Positions 1 through 7,970 are shown, counted from the first letter of the stretch. The stretch is 14,992 nt of DNA from Cuspidothrix sp046080565 (GCA_046080565.1 JBJTUF010000164.1:1-14992), one strand, 5' to 3'. The notes: generated by a model from the sequence alone, not told the origin. Program-made: numbers and translations.

Positions 1-83
1 TCTGGAAAAAACCGTCCTCCTTCATGAATTGCGATCGCTAAATCTTGACGGACTTTTTTAAGTGTAAAATCACTGTAAGGCAT
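1..83 (-). CDS. Partial gene, N-terminus of a protein of unknown function
   Basis: An ATG at 81-83 on the minus strand opens a frame that stays open to the left window edge (27 full codons). It reads MPYSDFTLKKVRQDLAIAIH and continues EGGRFFP. The opening MPYSDFTLKKV resembles the start of a family of uncharacterised proteins that I recall as common in filamentous cyanobacteria, but the family function is not something I can name. The frame contains a HIP1 octamer at 31-38. It lies downstream of glsF on the same strand, separated by glsF's terminator, so it is probably transcribed on its own. Only the N-terminus is visible, so domains and length cannot be judged. Confidence 0.6.
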   Translation of the reverse strand, partial: MPYSDFTLKKVRQDLAIAIHEGGRFFP

Positions 84-155
84 AGTTGAAGTTCATTCTG
101 GGTGCAAAGTGTATAGTACCAGCTATAACTATACTAACGGAGTTTATCTACGCAA

Positions 156-161
156 ATTATA
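156..161 (-). promoter_or_regulatory. Possible -10 element for the left-edge gene
   Basis: The minus strand reads TATAAT here, about 73 nt upstream of the ATG at 83 and just past the glsF terminator. No good -35 hexamer lies 16-18 nt upstream, so this rests on the -10 match and its position only. Confidence 0.3.
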
Positions 162-182
162 GTATTCTTTTAATGAATGAAA

Positions 183-211
183 ATCCCCGACTTCTTTAAA
201 AAGTCGGGGAT
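183..211 (-). terminator. Rho-independent-type terminator of glsF
   Basis: A perfect 11-bp inverted repeat (ATCCCCGACTT at 183-193 and AAGTCGGGGAT at 201-211) encloses a 7-nt loop, about 25 bp beyond the glsF stop codon. Read on the minus strand the GC-rich stem is followed by TTTCATTCATT, a short imperfect U-rich tail. Position and stem strength make termination of glsF the natural reading. Confidence 0.85.
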
Positions 212-236
212 CTAAATAAATCCTGATTCAGACAAA

Positions 237-3200
237 CTACACAGAACTTAATTGTTTTTCTGCCACTTTAGCCTCTGGACTATCAGATTCAGAAGGTGGA
301 ACTAACTGCCAGAACTTAGGTAAATAAGCTTCCCAATTAGCAATAATTTCCTGTGCCTTGGGTGAACCAGTTTTTTGGGCATGAGTTTGAATTAACTCAT
401 ATAATTGTTTTGCCCCTGCGTCACTCACAACCCGTTGCACTTTAACAATGGCATGATTGACAAAATCAGGGAAATTACCGACTTCATCCAAGAAATACGC
501 TAAACCGCCTGTCATACCTGCGCCCACGTTGCGGCCTGCTTTACCCAAAACGACAATGACACCACCTGTCATATATTCACAGCAGTGATCGCCAGCCCCT
601 TCAATGACGGCTGTTCCTTTGGAGTTCCGCACGGCAAACCGTTCTCCAGCCAAACCATTGGCAAATAACACTCCACCAGTCGCACCATAAAGGCAGGTAT
701 TCCCGACAATGACGTTTTCAGAAGGGTTATAGGTAGCATTAGCTGGGGGTTTAATGATAATTTCTCCACCGTTCATACCCTTACCTACGTAGTCGTTAGC
801 TTCCCCAACTAGGGTAAGGGTGACACCATCGAGATTAAACGCGCCGAAACTTTGCCCGACACTACCTTGGAAATTGAGGTTAATTTGTCCCTTGAAGCCC
901 TCGTCACCGTATTTATGAGCGATCGCCCCAGTTAACCTAGCACCTACTGTTCTATCAGTGTTAACAACTGCCAGATTTTTATTAACAGTACCGTGATTGT
1001 CAATTGCTGCTTGAATATCTGCATCAGCTAGTAATTGATCATCTAAAACAGAGCCGTTACTGTGAACCTCTTCATGGACTAACCAACTACGATCAGTCCT
1101 TGCGTCTGGTAGCTTGGTTAAACAATCTAAATTCATAGATTGGGTTTTATTCAAACTGATATCAGAACGCATTGTTAACAAGTCAGCCCGGCCAACGACT
1201 TCAGATATAGAACGATAACCCAATTTTGCCAACAAACTCCGCACCTCTTCGGCGATGAAGTAGAAGAAGTTAACCACATGATCAGGAATACCGCTAAAGC
1301 GTTTCCGTAGTTCTTCCTTCTGAGAAGCTACACCCACAGGACAGTTATTAGTGTGGCAAATCCGTGCCATAATGCAGCCTTCCGCAATCATGGCTATCGA
1401 ACCGAAGCCGAACTCTTCTGCCCCCATCAATGCCCCGATCAGGACATCCCAGCCGCTTTTCAGACCGCCATCTACCCGCAAGACGACGCGATCGCGCAAA
1501 CTGTTTTCCATCAACACCCGATGTACTTCTGTTAAACCCAATTCCCAAGGACTACCCGCGTGTTTAATAGAAGATAGAGGTGATGCACCAGTACCGCCAT
1601 CATGTCCCGAAATTTGGATAATATCGGCGTTAGCCTTAGCCACACCCGCCGCAATTGTACCAATGCCGATTTCTGCCACTAATTTCACCGAAACTTGGGC
1701 TTTAGGGTTAATTTGGTGCAAGTCAAAAATTAACTGGGCTAAATCTTCAATGGAATAAATGTCATGGTGTGGTGGTGGAGAAATCAAAGTCACACCGGGT
1801 TTAGAACGGCGTAACATCGCAATATAGGGGCTGACCTTGGGACCAGGTAATTGTCCACCTTCCCCTGGTTTTGCACCTTGGGCAATTTTAATTTCCAGTT
1901 GTTGGGCTGTAGCTAAGTATTGGGGAGTAACACCGAAGCGTCCTGATGCAATTTGTCTAATAGAACTTGCAGCCGTATCTCCATTGCGTAACCCATTGAG
2001 ATGGGGGAGAGTAGGAGATTTACCGTTAGTATCCACATCTCTCAAAATATTGTAACGAACCGGATCTTCCCCACCTTCACCAGAGTTAGACCTACCACCA
2101 ATGCGATTCATAGCGATCGCTAAAGTTTCATGTGCCTCCCGTGATAACGCCCCTAAAGACATACCACCAGTACAGAAACGTTTGACAATATCACTAACTG
2201 ACTCTACCTCTTCTAGAGGAATCGAGGAGCGATCGCTTTCAAAATCCAACAAATCACGTAACGCCGTCGCTGGGCGATCTTGGAGATATTTTTTGTAAAC
2301 CTCATAATGGTCATACTGCTTACCATCAACAGCCTTATGAAGCGCCTTCGCTAATTCTGGGCTATTAACGTGATATTCACCACCAGGACGGTATTGAACA
2401 AAACCTAAGTTTTCCAACTTTTTCGCCGTCAATTCAGGGAAAGCCTTAGTATGGAAAGATAACACCTCTTGTGCTAACTCACTCACACTTAAACCACCAA
2501 TCCGGGAAGTTGTACCTCGGAAACCCAAAGTCAACAAATCACCACCAATACCAATAGCCTCAAATATTTGCGCCGCTTGGTAACTAGAAAGTAGAGAAAT
2601 TCCCATCTTAGAAAGGATTTTCAGCAAACCAGATTCTATAGCTTTGCGATAGTTTTCTCTAGCTTGATCTAAAGTCAGTTTGGCAATTTTCCCCCTTTCC
2701 ATAAACTGTTGGGTTTTGGGTTCAGACCACCAAGCAGTAACAGTATCTAAGGCCATATAAGGACAAACAGCCCCCGCACCATAGCCCAACAAACAAGCAA
2801 AATGATGGGTACTCCAACATTGGGCAGTATCCACAATTAAAGATGTTTTCATCCGCAACCCTTCGCGGATTAAATGATGATGAACCGCACCAATGGCTAA
2901 CAAGGGAGGAATATAAGTATATTCCGGCGCTATCCCACTACCTATTCTGTCACTTAAAATTAAAATTTTCGCCCCAGCCCGTACAGATTCTGCCGCTTGT
3001 TTTTGCAAAGCTTCCACAGCCATCTTTAAACCATCTGGTCCAGTAGCGATGGGGAACAAAGTGGATAATTCGGCTGTTCCCAAACCTGATAGCTTAATGG
3101 CTTCTAATTCTGATTGGATCAGTACAGGTGATTCTAACTTAATTCTACGAGCATATTCTGGTTTAGGTTCTAATAAATTTCCCTTTTCACCCAACTCCAC

Positions 3201-4928
3201 CGTTAGAGACATCACCAACTTTTCCCGTAATGGGTCAATCGGTGGGTTCGTAACTTGGGCAAATCGCTGTTTAAAATAGTCATACAGCAAATGGGGTTTT
3301 TCTGACAACACCGCCAAAGGAATATCATCCCCCATACAGAAAGTTGCTTCTGCACCGGTACTAGCCATAGGATGAATCACCATTTCTACATCTTCTATGG
3401 TATAACCAAAGGCTATTTGCTGTTGCAATAACAACTGTGTATCAATTTTCTCAGGTATTACTGATAAATGTCCATTACCATTACTGAGGCTATGGTGTCC
3501 ATTACCATTACCGTTACCATTAGCTACTGACTGGCCTTTAACTAAGTGACCCAGTTCTAAGCGATGTTTTTGCAACCATTCCCCATAAGGATGTTGTTTA
3601 GCAATGCGTTGTTTAATCTCCCAGTTTTTCAAAATTTCTTGGGTATTTAAATCCACCGCAATCATTTGTCCCGGTCCAAGTCTGCCTTTTTCCAGAATAT
3701 TCTCTTCTGGGAAATCCACAACTCCAGCTTCAGAACCCACGACAATATAATCATCTTTGGTAATCATATAACGGGCAGGTCTTAAGCCATTCCGGTCTAA
3801 TGTCGCCCCCACTTTTTTCCCATCGCTAAATACTAATAGCGCCGGGCCATCCCATGCTTCTTGTAGACCACTGTAATATTCATAAAAATCCACAATTTCT
3901 GGATATTCCGCCAAGGAAGGTTGATTTTTATAAGCTTCGGGAACCATCATCATTAAGCCTTCTAGGGGGCTACGTCCCGATCGCACCAACAACTCTAGTA
4001 CATTATCTAAAGTAGCGGAGTCACTATTATCAACATTTACCACTGGCTTGAGTTCCTCAAACCGATCTTCCCAAATCGGATGACTCAGGGTAGCTTCCCG
4101 TGCCATCATCCAATTAATATTTCCCAATAGGGTGTTAATTTCTCCATTGTGACCTAATAGCCGCATAGGTTGGGCTAAAGGCCATTTAGGCATAGTATTG
4201 GTACTAAAACGGCGATGATATACCGCAAATGCCACTTTAAAAGCCGGATTTTTTAAATCTTGGTAAAAATCGCCCAATACGGCGGAACGCACCATACCTT
4301 TGTAAACAATTGTCCGGCTAGATAAAGAACAGACATAGAAATCTGCGGAAATTTTTCTACCCGCTTGCATAATTCGGCGACGGGCAATATACAATTCTCT
4401 TTCTAGTTCATCGCCGCTTTTATCAGCAGAATAAATAATAACTTGTTCTATTTGGGGTTGATTTTCTTTAGCTTGTACCCCTAATACTTCTGGATGTACT
4501 GGTACTACTCGCCAGCCTAGTACAGTCAATTTTTCCTCGGCTGCTATTTGTGCAAATGCCGTTTTAGCACTTTGGGCAGCTATGGGGTCTTGGGGAAAAA
4601 ATATCATCCCCACTGCCATATTACCTAAGTTAGAAAAGTCTATTTGACCAGGGTTTTCCTGCGCCAATAATTCCCAAGGAATAGCGGTTAATATTCCTGC
4701 ACCATCACCAGAATCTTGGTCAGCACTACAACCCCCTCTATGTTCTAAGCAAGTTAAAGCAGTTAAAGCTTTGTTTAAAATTTCATGACTGGCAATATTT
4801 TGACGATGGGTAATAAACCCAACTCCACAAGCATCTCTTTCTTCTACTAACCACCTTTGACCGGGGTATGTTTCTTGAGAATTCATATCGGAAGTTTGCT
4901 GACCCTGATGCAATGATTGATGACTCAT
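237..4928 (-). CDS. glsF: Ferredoxin-dependent glutamate synthase (Fd-GOGAT)
   Basis: The enzyme makes two glutamates from glutamine and 2-oxoglutarate using reduced ferredoxin, the second half of the GS-GOGAT ammonium assimilation cycle. The 1563 residues match the usual cyanobacterial/plastid size. A short propeptide precedes the N-terminal nucleophile Cys34 (context RDACGVGF), which becomes residue 1 of the glutamine amidotransferase class 2 domain; HRRFSTNT and GHNGEIN of its active site lie near residues 237-265. A central linking domain is followed by the FMN/2-oxoglutarate synthase barrel (about 860-1250), then a 3Fe-4S motif C-x5-C-x4-C (Cys1185, Cys1191, Cys1196) and the C-terminal GXGXG beta-helix (about 1300-1530). 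No small NADPH subunit gene (gltD) is adjacent, which supports the ferredoxin type. An asparagine-glycine repeat at residues 470-487 is a species-variable-looking insert. The first ATG is preferred because AGGAA sits 6 nt upstream; Met15 has no such site. Confidence 0.97.
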   Translation of the reverse strand: MSHQSLHQGQQTSDMNSQETYPGQRWLVEERDACGVGFITHRQNIASHEILNKALTALTCLEHRGGCSADQDSGDGAGILTAIPWELLAQENPGQIDFSNLGNMAVGMIFFPQDPIAAQSAKTAFAQIAAEEKLTVLGWRVVPVHPEVLGVQAKENQPQIEQVIIYSADKSGDELERELYIARRRIMQAGRKISADFYVCSLSSRTIVYKGMVRSAVLGDFYQDLKNPAFKVAFAVYHRRFSTNTMPKWPLAQPMRLLGHNGEINTLLGNINWMMAREATLSHPIWEDRFEELKPVVNVDNSDSATLDNVLELLVRSGRSPLEGLMMMVPEAYKNQPSLAEYPEIVDFYEYYSGLQEAWDGPALLVFSDGKKVGATLDRNGLRPARYMITKDDYIVVGSEAGVVDFPEENILEKGRLGPGQMIAVDLNTQEILKNWEIKQRIAKQHPYGEWLQKHRLELGHLVKGQSVANGNGNGNGHHSLSNGNGHLSVIPEKIDTQLLLQQQIAFGYTIEDVEMVIHPMASTGAEATFCMGDDIPLAVLSEKPHLLYDYFKQRFAQVTNPPIDPLREKLVMSLTVELGEKGNLLEPKPEYARRIKLESPVLIQSELEAIKLSGLGTAELSTLFPIATGPDGLKMAVEALQKQAAESVRAGAKILILSDRIGSGIAPEYTYIPPLLAIGAVHHHLIREGLRMKTSLIVDTAQCWSTHHFACLLGYGAGAVCPYMALDTVTAWWSEPKTQQFMERGKIAKLTLDQARENYRKAIESGLLKILSKMGISLLSSYQAAQIFEAIGIGGDLLTLGFRGTTSRIGGLSVSELAQEVLSFHTKAFPELTAKKLENLGFVQYRPGGEYHVNSPELAKALHKAVDGKQYDHYEVYKKYLQDRPATALRDLLDFESDRSSIPLEEVESVSDIVKRFCTGGMSLGALSREAHETLAIAMNRIGGRSNSGEGGEDPVRYNILRDVDTNGKSPTLPHLNGLRNGDTAASSIRQIASGRFGVTPQYLATAQQLEIKIAQGAKPGEGGQLPGPKVSPYIAMLRRSKPGVTLISPPPHHDIYSIEDLAQLIFDLHQINPKAQVSVKLVAEIGIGTIAAGVAKANADIIQISGHDGGTGASPLSSIKHAGSPWELGLTEVHRVLMENSLRDRVVLRVDGGLKSGWDVLIGALMGAEEFGFGSIAMIAEGCIMARICHTNNCPVGVASQKEELRKRFSGIPDHVVNFFYFIAEEVRSLLAKLGYRSISEVVGRADLLTMRSDISLNKTQSMNLDCLTKLPDARTDRSWLVHEEVHSNGSVLDDQLLADADIQAAIDNHGTVNKNLAVVNTDRTVGARLTGAIAHKYGDEGFKGQINLNFQGSVGQSFGAFNLDGVTLTLVGEANDYVGKGMNGGEIIIKPPANATYNPSENVIVGNTCLYGATGGVLFANGLAGERFAVRNSKGTAVIEGAGDHCCEYMTGGVIVVLGKAGRNVGAGMTGGLAYFLDEVGNFPDFVNHAIVKVQRVVSDAGAKQLYELIQTHAQKTGSPKAQEIIANWEAYLPKFWQLVPPSESDSPEAKVAEKQLSSV
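3468..3521 (-). repeat. In-frame AATGGT hexamer repeat coding Asn-Gly tract in glsF
   Basis: Residues 470-487 read NGNGNGNGHHSLSNGNGH, encoded by near-identical AATGGT/AACGGT hexamers. The NG(n)H pattern occurs twice around HHSLS, as if a block had been duplicated. It lies between the amidotransferase domain and the central domain. A flexible linker grown by replication slippage is the likely explanation. Confidence 0.8.
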
Positions 4929-5176
4929 ACTCTATTCCTGAAATTTTGAGGTTACAGATGTTGCTATTGCTCCTGGAGGAAAATTTCTCAAATATGGCTA
5001 AGGCCACACTGATACTGCTGGCACTGGGTAAAAATACATAATTACTAAAATTTAGGGATAACAATTTTAGCCTTAGCTTGACATTTAGCCAAAGCTGTGT
5101 TACCAATGCCTATCTATTTTCTATTTGTTTATGCACTGTTGAAAAAAAACTATAACAGGTAGGAGGTGAACGGGAA

Positions 5177-5199
5177 TTTTAGATTTTAGATTTTAGATT
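5177..5199. repeat. Heptamer tandem repeat TTTAGAT x3
   Basis: Three exact copies of TTTAGAT occupy 5178-5198. The reverse complement of the same heptamer recurs at 13961-13981. Short tandem heptanucleotide repeats of this kind (STRR) are known from intergenic DNA of heterocystous cyanobacteria. Confidence 0.8.
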
Positions 5200-5292
5200 C
5201 AAAAAATTTGGTACAACTCACGTCTTTAAGGACGAAAAAATTGTAAATCCCAAATCCAAAATTTTCCAGTTTCTACACTTGAGGGTGGAGTC

Positions 5293-5318
5293 AATCCAAA
5301 ATCGTAAATCCAAAATCG
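5293..5318. repeat. Tandem AATCCAAAATCG repeat, period 14
   Basis: AATCCAAAATCG occurs at 5293-5304 and 5307-5318, separated by TA, and a related AAATCCAAAATT stands just upstream near 5254-5265. It appears to belong to the same AAATC-rich intergenic repeat family as the TTTAGAT array. Confidence 0.65.
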
Positions 5319-5324
5319 AGTGAC

Positions 5325-5377
5325 AGTGAATAATTTTACCAATAACGAATGACCGTTCAGAGTGAATAATTTTACCA
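5325..5377. repeat. Direct 17-bp repeat, period 36
   Basis: AGTGAATAATTTTACCA is present at 5325-5341 and again exactly at 5361-5377. The minus strand of each copy contains TAAAAT. The copy at 5369-5374 is correctly spaced to act as the -10 of the NtcA-like promoter next to it. Confidence 0.8.
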
Positions 5378-5415
5378 GTGACTAAACCAAAGCAATTGTA
5401 TTATCTTATACAATT
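5369..5415 (-). promoter_or_regulatory. Candidate NtcA-type promoter (GTAN8TAC-N23-TAAAAT) facing glsF
   Basis: GTA at 5398-5400 and TAC at 5409-5411 are separated by exactly 8 nt, matching the NtcA consensus GTAN8TAC. The symmetry extends to 8-bp arms (AATTGTAT 5394-5401, ATACAATT 5408-5415). On the minus strand TAAAAT (5374-5369) follows after 23 nt, which fits the known NtcA-activated arrangement (about 20-24 nt to TAN3T). Transcription would start near 5362 and leave a leader of about 430 nt before glsF. On the plus strand GATAAT (5436-5441) follows after 24 nt, so the site could also serve the divergent gene. The site is seen directly; NtcA binding and the target gene are inference. Confidence 0.55.
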
Positions 5416-5651
5416 ATTGCCTGTATTTTTAGCATGATAATTGTTGGTTGCTTTTGATAAGAGACAAAAACCCAATATATATAGTATCACAATTATTTCT
5501 AAAAAAGATCATTATTTTTTCAATTTGCGGATAAATTTTTGTCGGGTTGATAGGTTAGCCTAGCCTTATTGCGGTATGCCGTTGAATCAGATACAAACTG
5601 AAACTCAAAAATTTTACAGATTCAGACTTTTCTTCAACCCCCATCCTGCAC

Positions 5652-7586
5652 ATGAACGATCATGACTATAACCAGCAACTTCCGTCAATTATGAAATTGT
5701 TGAATCCTGTGTTACCACTACTATCAACAGCACTATATTTTACTGCCACCAATAGCGCATTTGCTCAAACTCTGCCCAAACTATCTACTACTTTGGCGAG
5801 AATAACTATAAGTCAAGCTATATCTGTAGGTAATGGAGGCAATCAAATTATTCTCAATGGCCGCACTTTACCAGGCAGATGGTTACAATCAACAGCAACG
5901 CCAATGGGAGTACGCACTTATATTAGTGATGGTGCAGTTAAGCAATTGATGGGTATAGATTTACTTAGTAGCAATAATCCTAATCAACAACCAATACAGT
6001 GGTTTTCTAGCTCAATAGCTCCCCTAATTTCAAATACTGACTTGAGGGGAGGATATCGCTATTTAGATGTTACTCAATTAGCAATAAAACAGAGTTGGCA
6101 AATTCAAGCTAATGGTAACAGCTTAGTAATTTCTAGTCCCCCATCCCAACTTAAAAATATTCGTTTGGGTAAACAACCACAAGGAGATAGGGTGGTTCTA
6201 GATTTAGATATACCAACTCCTTGGCAAATTAGACAAGAGTTACCAGTCAAAAAAGTTGTTGATCCTGATGAAATTATCCCTAAATCTACCACACCCCCTA
6301 ACCGAGAATGGACTGTCACCTTAGATGGTATTGCTGATCCGGCTTTACTGCAAAGGTATAACCCCGAATTACAAACAATACCAAACCCCCAAGCACTAAT
6401 TCAAAAAGTAGAAGTATTAAATAATCAAACTATTATCCGTCTGAGTGTTCCCTTTGGCCAATCAGTCCAGGTTAGTACCATTCCCCAACCTAATCGCCTA
6501 GTTTTAGATATTCGTCCTGATGCTTTACGAGAGAGAAATATTGCTTGGGCGCAGGGATTACAATGGCGACAGCAATGGGTAAATTTAGGGACAGACCGCT
6601 TTCCTGTGGTTTGGTTAGATATCAATCCCCGCACCGTGGGATTAAGTATTAAACCCATAGTGACAAACACCCAAACCGTTACAGGTATTGCCCCTTTATT
6701 ACAAACTGCTCAAAATTACTTAGCTGTAGCCGCCATTAATGGTGGTTATTTTAACCGCAATAATAAATTACCTTTAGGGGCAATTCGTCGGGATAATGAA
6801 TGGATATCGGGACCGATTTTGAATCGAGGAGCGATCGCTTGGAATAATAACGGACAATTTTATTTTGGCCGTCTCACACTCACAGAAACTTTAGTTACCA
6901 ATAATCAACGTTTAGCTATTTCTTTACTCAATACTGGCTATGTGCAAAGTGGTATAGCTCGTTATACTCCAAGCTGGGGAAATACTTATACACGCCTAAC
7001 TGATAATGAAACTATAGTGGTTGTCCAAAACAATCAAGTCATCAATCAGTTACCAGGGGGTAAAAGCGGTATAACTCCTATTCCTATTCCTGAAAACGGT
7101 TATCTTCTCATTTTCCGTAATCAAACCCCACAACTACCCATAGGAACAAAAGTTCATCTTACCAGCACTACTACCACTCCCGAATTTAGTCGCTATCCCC
7201 ATATCATTGGCGCTGGCCCCCTATTAGTAGAAAATCAGCAAATAGTTCTTGATGGGCCAGCAGAAAAATTTAGCCCTGCTTTCATGACAGGCCAAGCAGT
7301 TCGTAGCAGTATTTGTACTACTTCTACAGGTAATATTATGATTGCTGCTGTACATAATCGTGCTGGTGGTGGTGGCCCAACCCTGGAGGAACAAGCAAAA
7401 TTAATGCAAGCAATGGGTTGTATCAATGCCTTAAATTTAGATGGTGGTAGTTCTACAAGTCTTTATTTGGGTGGTCAATTACTTGACCGTTCCGCCAATA
7501 CTGCGGCGCGTGTTCATAATGGTATTGGGATTTTTCTAGAATCTATCCTAGAACCTAGAAGACAGGAGGCAAAAAGCAGGAGATGA
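5652..7586 (+). CDS. Secreted phosphodiester glycosidase family protein (NAGPA domain)
   Basis: This is an exported protein, probably periplasmic or at the cell surface. After Met14 there is a typical signal peptide: Lys15, a hydrophobic stretch at about 16-33, then SAFA before Gln39 as the likely cleavage point. The start at 5652 has no Shine-Dalgarno; the ATG at 5691 (Met14) gives a more normal signal peptide and may be the true start. Residues about 60-290 hold two beta-rich segments (near 150-185 and 255-295) that resemble AMIN-type domains, which often bind envelope polysaccharides. Residues about 345-635 form a phosphodiester glycosidase domain related to the mammalian 'uncovering enzyme': AAINGGYFNR (361-369 region), GAGPLL, and the signature LDGGSSTSLY around Asp597-Thr602. 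The family hydrolyses sugar-phosphodiester bonds, but the substrate here is unknown. The last residues (EPRRQEAKSRR) come from purine-rich repeat-like DNA. Confidence 0.85.
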   Translation: MNDHDYNQQLPSIMKLLNPVLPLLSTALYFTATNSAFAQTLPKLSTTLARITISQAISVGNGGNQIILNGRTLPGRWLQSTATPMGVRTYISDGAVKQLMGIDLLSSNNPNQQPIQWFSSSIAPLISNTDLRGGYRYLDVTQLAIKQSWQIQANGNSLVISSPPSQLKNIRLGKQPQGDRVVLDLDIPTPWQIRQELPVKKVVDPDEIIPKSTTPPNREWTVTLDGIADPALLQRYNPELQTIPNPQALIQKVEVLNNQTIIRLSVPFGQSVQVSTIPQPNRLVLDIRPDALRERNIAWAQGLQWRQQWVNLGTDRFPVVWLDINPRTVGLSIKPIVTNTQTVTGIAPLLQTAQNYLAVAAINGGYFNRNNKLPLGAIRRDNEWISGPILNRGAIAWNNNGQFYFGRLTLTETLVTNNQRLAISLLNTGYVQSGIARYTPSWGNTYTRLTDNETIVVVQNNQVINQLPGGKSGITPIPIPENGYLLIFRNQTPQLPIGTKVHLTSTTTTPEFSRYPHIIGAGPLLVENQQIVLDGPAEKFSPAFMTGQAVRSSICTTSTGNIMIAAVHNRAGGGGPTLEEQAKLMQAMGCINALNLDGGSSTSLYLGGQLLDRSANTAARVHNGIGIFLESILEPRRQEAKSRR

Positions 7587-7949
7587 AACACCCTTGCTGC
7601 TTGATAGTATGAGGCAAGGAGGAAAGTCTTATGAACTGGACTTACGCACAACCTACTTCAAATACCGTCATTGTGACCTAAATAAGCAATCTCAAACCAC
7701 TACATTTCGTTAAAATGCGTAAGTCCTAATGAACATAAAAGTCAGGAACAGAACCCCTTAACTCAGATTTTTGGAGTTCTCAATTTTGAAGTTGATAACA
7801 AGAAATATTTTTTTTGATAAAGACTTTGTGTAGAAACGTGAGTTTAAGCAAGAAATATTACCGGTTGATGATGAGTTTTGTTATCTTGATCAAGGTGGCT
7901 GAATCTTGCCCCACTGGCATTAATCTTTAAGACTAAAAACAGGTTTTTT
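7587..7949. other. Intergenic region before the cupin gene
   Basis: The region begins with a weak 6-bp inverted repeat (CCTTGC 7592-7597, GCAAGG 7614-7619) with no U-run, so it is at best a poor terminator. It continues with the palindromic element at 7638-7726. Beyond that, CAAGAAATATT occurs twice (7799-7809 and 7849-7859). No convincing promoter for the cupin gene and no small ORF could be picked out. Confidence 0.5.
7638..7726. mobile_element. MITE-like 89-bp element with 11-bp terminal inverted repeats
   Basis: GGACTTACGCA at 7638-7648 is matched by its exact reverse complement TGCGTAAGTCC at 7716-7726. The six bases ATGAAC lie just outside both ends (7631-7636 and 7729-7734), as expected of a target-site duplication, although with 1-2 bp of slack at each side. 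The interior has no coding capacity. The size and ends suggest a non-autonomous insertion sequence derivative; no transposase is in the window. Confidence 0.55.
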
Positions 7950-7970
7950 ATGTCTCTTCATGAGGTAACT

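Larger units (their letters stand above)
4929..5651. other. Divergent intergenic spacer, glsF / phosphodiester glycosidase
   Basis: This 723-bp AT-rich spacer separates divergent genes. The glsF-proximal part (4929-5160) has the Shine-Dalgarno AGGAA at 4935-4939 and one weak promoter-like pair on the minus strand, TTGTTA-N18-TATGTA, within about 5035-5065. The middle (5170-5380) holds short repeats. An NtcA-like palindrome lies at 5394-5415. The part next to the plus-strand gene (5420-5651) is AT-rich with several TATAAT-like words (for example TATATAGTAT near 5476-5486) and no identifiable start-site signal. No conserved small ORF or RNA gene was recognised. Confidence 0.6.

Noticed and set aside
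1351..1758. 135-codon plus-strand open frame inside glsF
   Set aside because: It lies wholly antisense to the highly conserved FMN/Fe-S region of glsF, has no family resemblance and no Shine-Dalgarno. It is a shadow of the real gene.
4783..5106. 107-codon minus-strand frame overlapping the glsF start
   Set aside because: It overlaps the certain N-terminus of glsF in another frame and its translation is low-complexity and unlike any family I know.
5158..5186. Strong Shine-Dalgarno-like TAGGAGGTGA in the divergent spacer
   Set aside because: The only following start (GTG) gives a frame of a few codons that stops inside the TTTAGAT repeat. No gene can be supported.
5218..5235. Small hairpin CGTCTTTAAGGACG followed by an A-run
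   Set aside because: The stem is only 4-5 bp and the A/T run is on the wrong side for a terminator on the strand that would need one.
5177..5377. Cluster of short repeats that might suggest a CRISPR array
   Set aside because: The units are 7-17 bp, tandem or nearly so, with no regular unique spacers of 30-40 bp and no cas genes nearby.
7592..7619. CCTTGC/GCAAGG inverted repeat after the glycosidase gene as terminator
   Set aside because: It has a 6-bp stem, a 16-nt loop and no U-run, so it is too weak to call.
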